A DNA stretch of 64,000 nucleotides. Origin: Emiliania huxleyi CCMP1516. Lineage: Eukaryota > Haptophyta > Isochrysidales > Noelaerhabdaceae. The position numbers were made by a program, and so were the translations under genes. Shown one piece after another: positions 63,801 to 64,000 of the stretch; positions within the stretch are counted from its first letter, which is position 1, and each line of letters opens with the position of its first letter. The notes under the pieces were generated by a model. The model saw only the letters and a list, made by a program, of their open reading frames with translations. It did not search any database and was not told where the DNA came from. The stretch lies in contig NW_005198017.1 of NCBI RefSeq assembly GCF_000372725.1, positions 110,286 to 174,285 of the forward strand. Direction: 5' to 3'.

Positions 63801-64000
63801 GACTCGGCCAAGTACTCGGCGAGGCAGCTCGGCGGCTCGGCACGCTCCGCCGTCGCCGCCGCCGCCGGCTCGGCACCGCCGGGCCTCGCGCCGGGGCAAG
63901 GCGGCGGGCGGGGCGGCGCCAGGCTGCTACTAGACGCCGTCGAGCCGAACCTGCGGCTGATCGGCTGCGGCGACGCCAGGGCGACGCTGCACGCGACGTG
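60890..64000 (+). CDS. Multi-pass membrane protein with CHAT (caspase-like) domain, 3' end missing
   Basis: CHAT domains are caspase-fold Cys/His peptidase-like modules. The N terminus (ATG 60890) is cytosolic and basic. Five or six hydrophobic helices follow (RRLAVAAVLLGLSTVYDAVV; RTAAPVALLVVGSLLC; RLAAVVAACCAYGSVL; LIAAMACSALFFALDL; LALLLLLCAAR), then a charged linker. The CHAT part begins after the gap: AHNPRIILFSG/HSFMGSLAFELDD (catalytic-type His after SG), RLQCVFLNGCHTAALGHKL (Cys), CVICWCSITEDAAARAFATG and FYDAVGDFIF. Two introns are well placed: about 62752-63005, joining FSG to HSF, and 63203-63256. Others near 61925-61960, 62125-62170 and 62280-62325 are probable. Intron repeats of 10-11 bp abound. 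The frame is open to the window edge. Activity is inferred from motifs only. Confidence 0.72.
62466..62565. other. Assembly gap (100 N)
   Basis: A round-number gap between a ccacgcccctg array (left) and a ctccctccctc array (right), inside what should be an intron of the CHAT gene. The true length is unknown. Confidence 0.98.
62937..63004 (+). repeat. 11-bp minisatellite (ctatctctcgg) ending at a 3' splice site
   Basis: About six perfect units run directly into gcag, the acceptor used for the exon that starts with the CHAT His. Confidence 0.95.

Overview
The window is nuclear DNA of a photosynthetic eukaryote, most likely a haptophyte of the Emiliania/Gephyrocapsa or Chrysochromulina/Prymnesium kind. 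The evidence is: very high GC; intron-containing genes, many with GC-AG introns of 60-200 nt; a fucoxanthin-chlorophyll-type antenna protein; plastid precursors whose leaders carry the AFAP-like motif of red-derived complex plastids; TTAGGG-type repeats inside an intron; and abundant short tandem repeats. Species cannot be fixed from the sequence alone. Several reading frames were rebuilt by joining exons by eye; where lengths are given, the exon sum is a multiple of three.

Layout. 0.4-2 kb: a translin/TRAX-like double-domain gene (+). 2.6-8.4 kb: a giant Ala-rich repeat protein with a C-terminal membrane segment (-). 9.1-12 kb: a coiled-coil protein (-). 12.4-19.9 kb: a transposon-rich block with three copies of one ~0.9 kb inverted-repeat element, one nested inside another, in and beside a decayed gene; this block also holds RTF2 (+) and a SWEET sugar transporter (-). 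20-26.2 kb: a ferroportin-like exporter (+), a 2-oxoglutarate oxygenase (-), an antenna protein (-) and, divergently, a NYN-domain RNase-like protein (+). 26.5-29.8 kb: a NEK8/9-type kinase with RCC1 repeats (-). 29.9-32.4 kb: dispersed repeats and a second inverted-repeat element.

32.4-41.7 kb: two plastid proteins (-), a trypsin-like protease (-), a single-pass membrane protein (-), a prolyl-hydroxylase-like/Sel1 protein (+) and a small Cys-rich protein (+). 42.5-44.9 kb: ribosome-biogenesis WD40 protein PWP1 (-), with an interstitial telomeric repeat in an intron. 45-46.7 kb: a TA-flanked MITE and a fourth copy of the 0.9 kb element. 47.4-54.2 kb: a CAP-domain protein (+), a CDF metal transporter (-), a 182-bp satellite and a NEK6/7-type kinase (+). 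55.4-60.7 kb: a WW/coiled-coil protein with a signal peptide (-) and a plastid NTF2-like membrane protein (-). 60.9 kb to the end: a multi-pass membrane protein with a CHAT (caspase-like) domain (+, incomplete at the edge, with a 100-N gap).

No operon-like logic joins the genes. Some shared themes are visible. There are several plastid proteins, two metal transporters and two NIMA-family kinases. Three divergent gene pairs are separated by only 134-171 bp. A pyrimidine element (AATTCTTTT) recurs 33-75 nt before several start codons, and two genes share a longer leader motif. Many introns consist largely of 10-12-bp tandem repeats.
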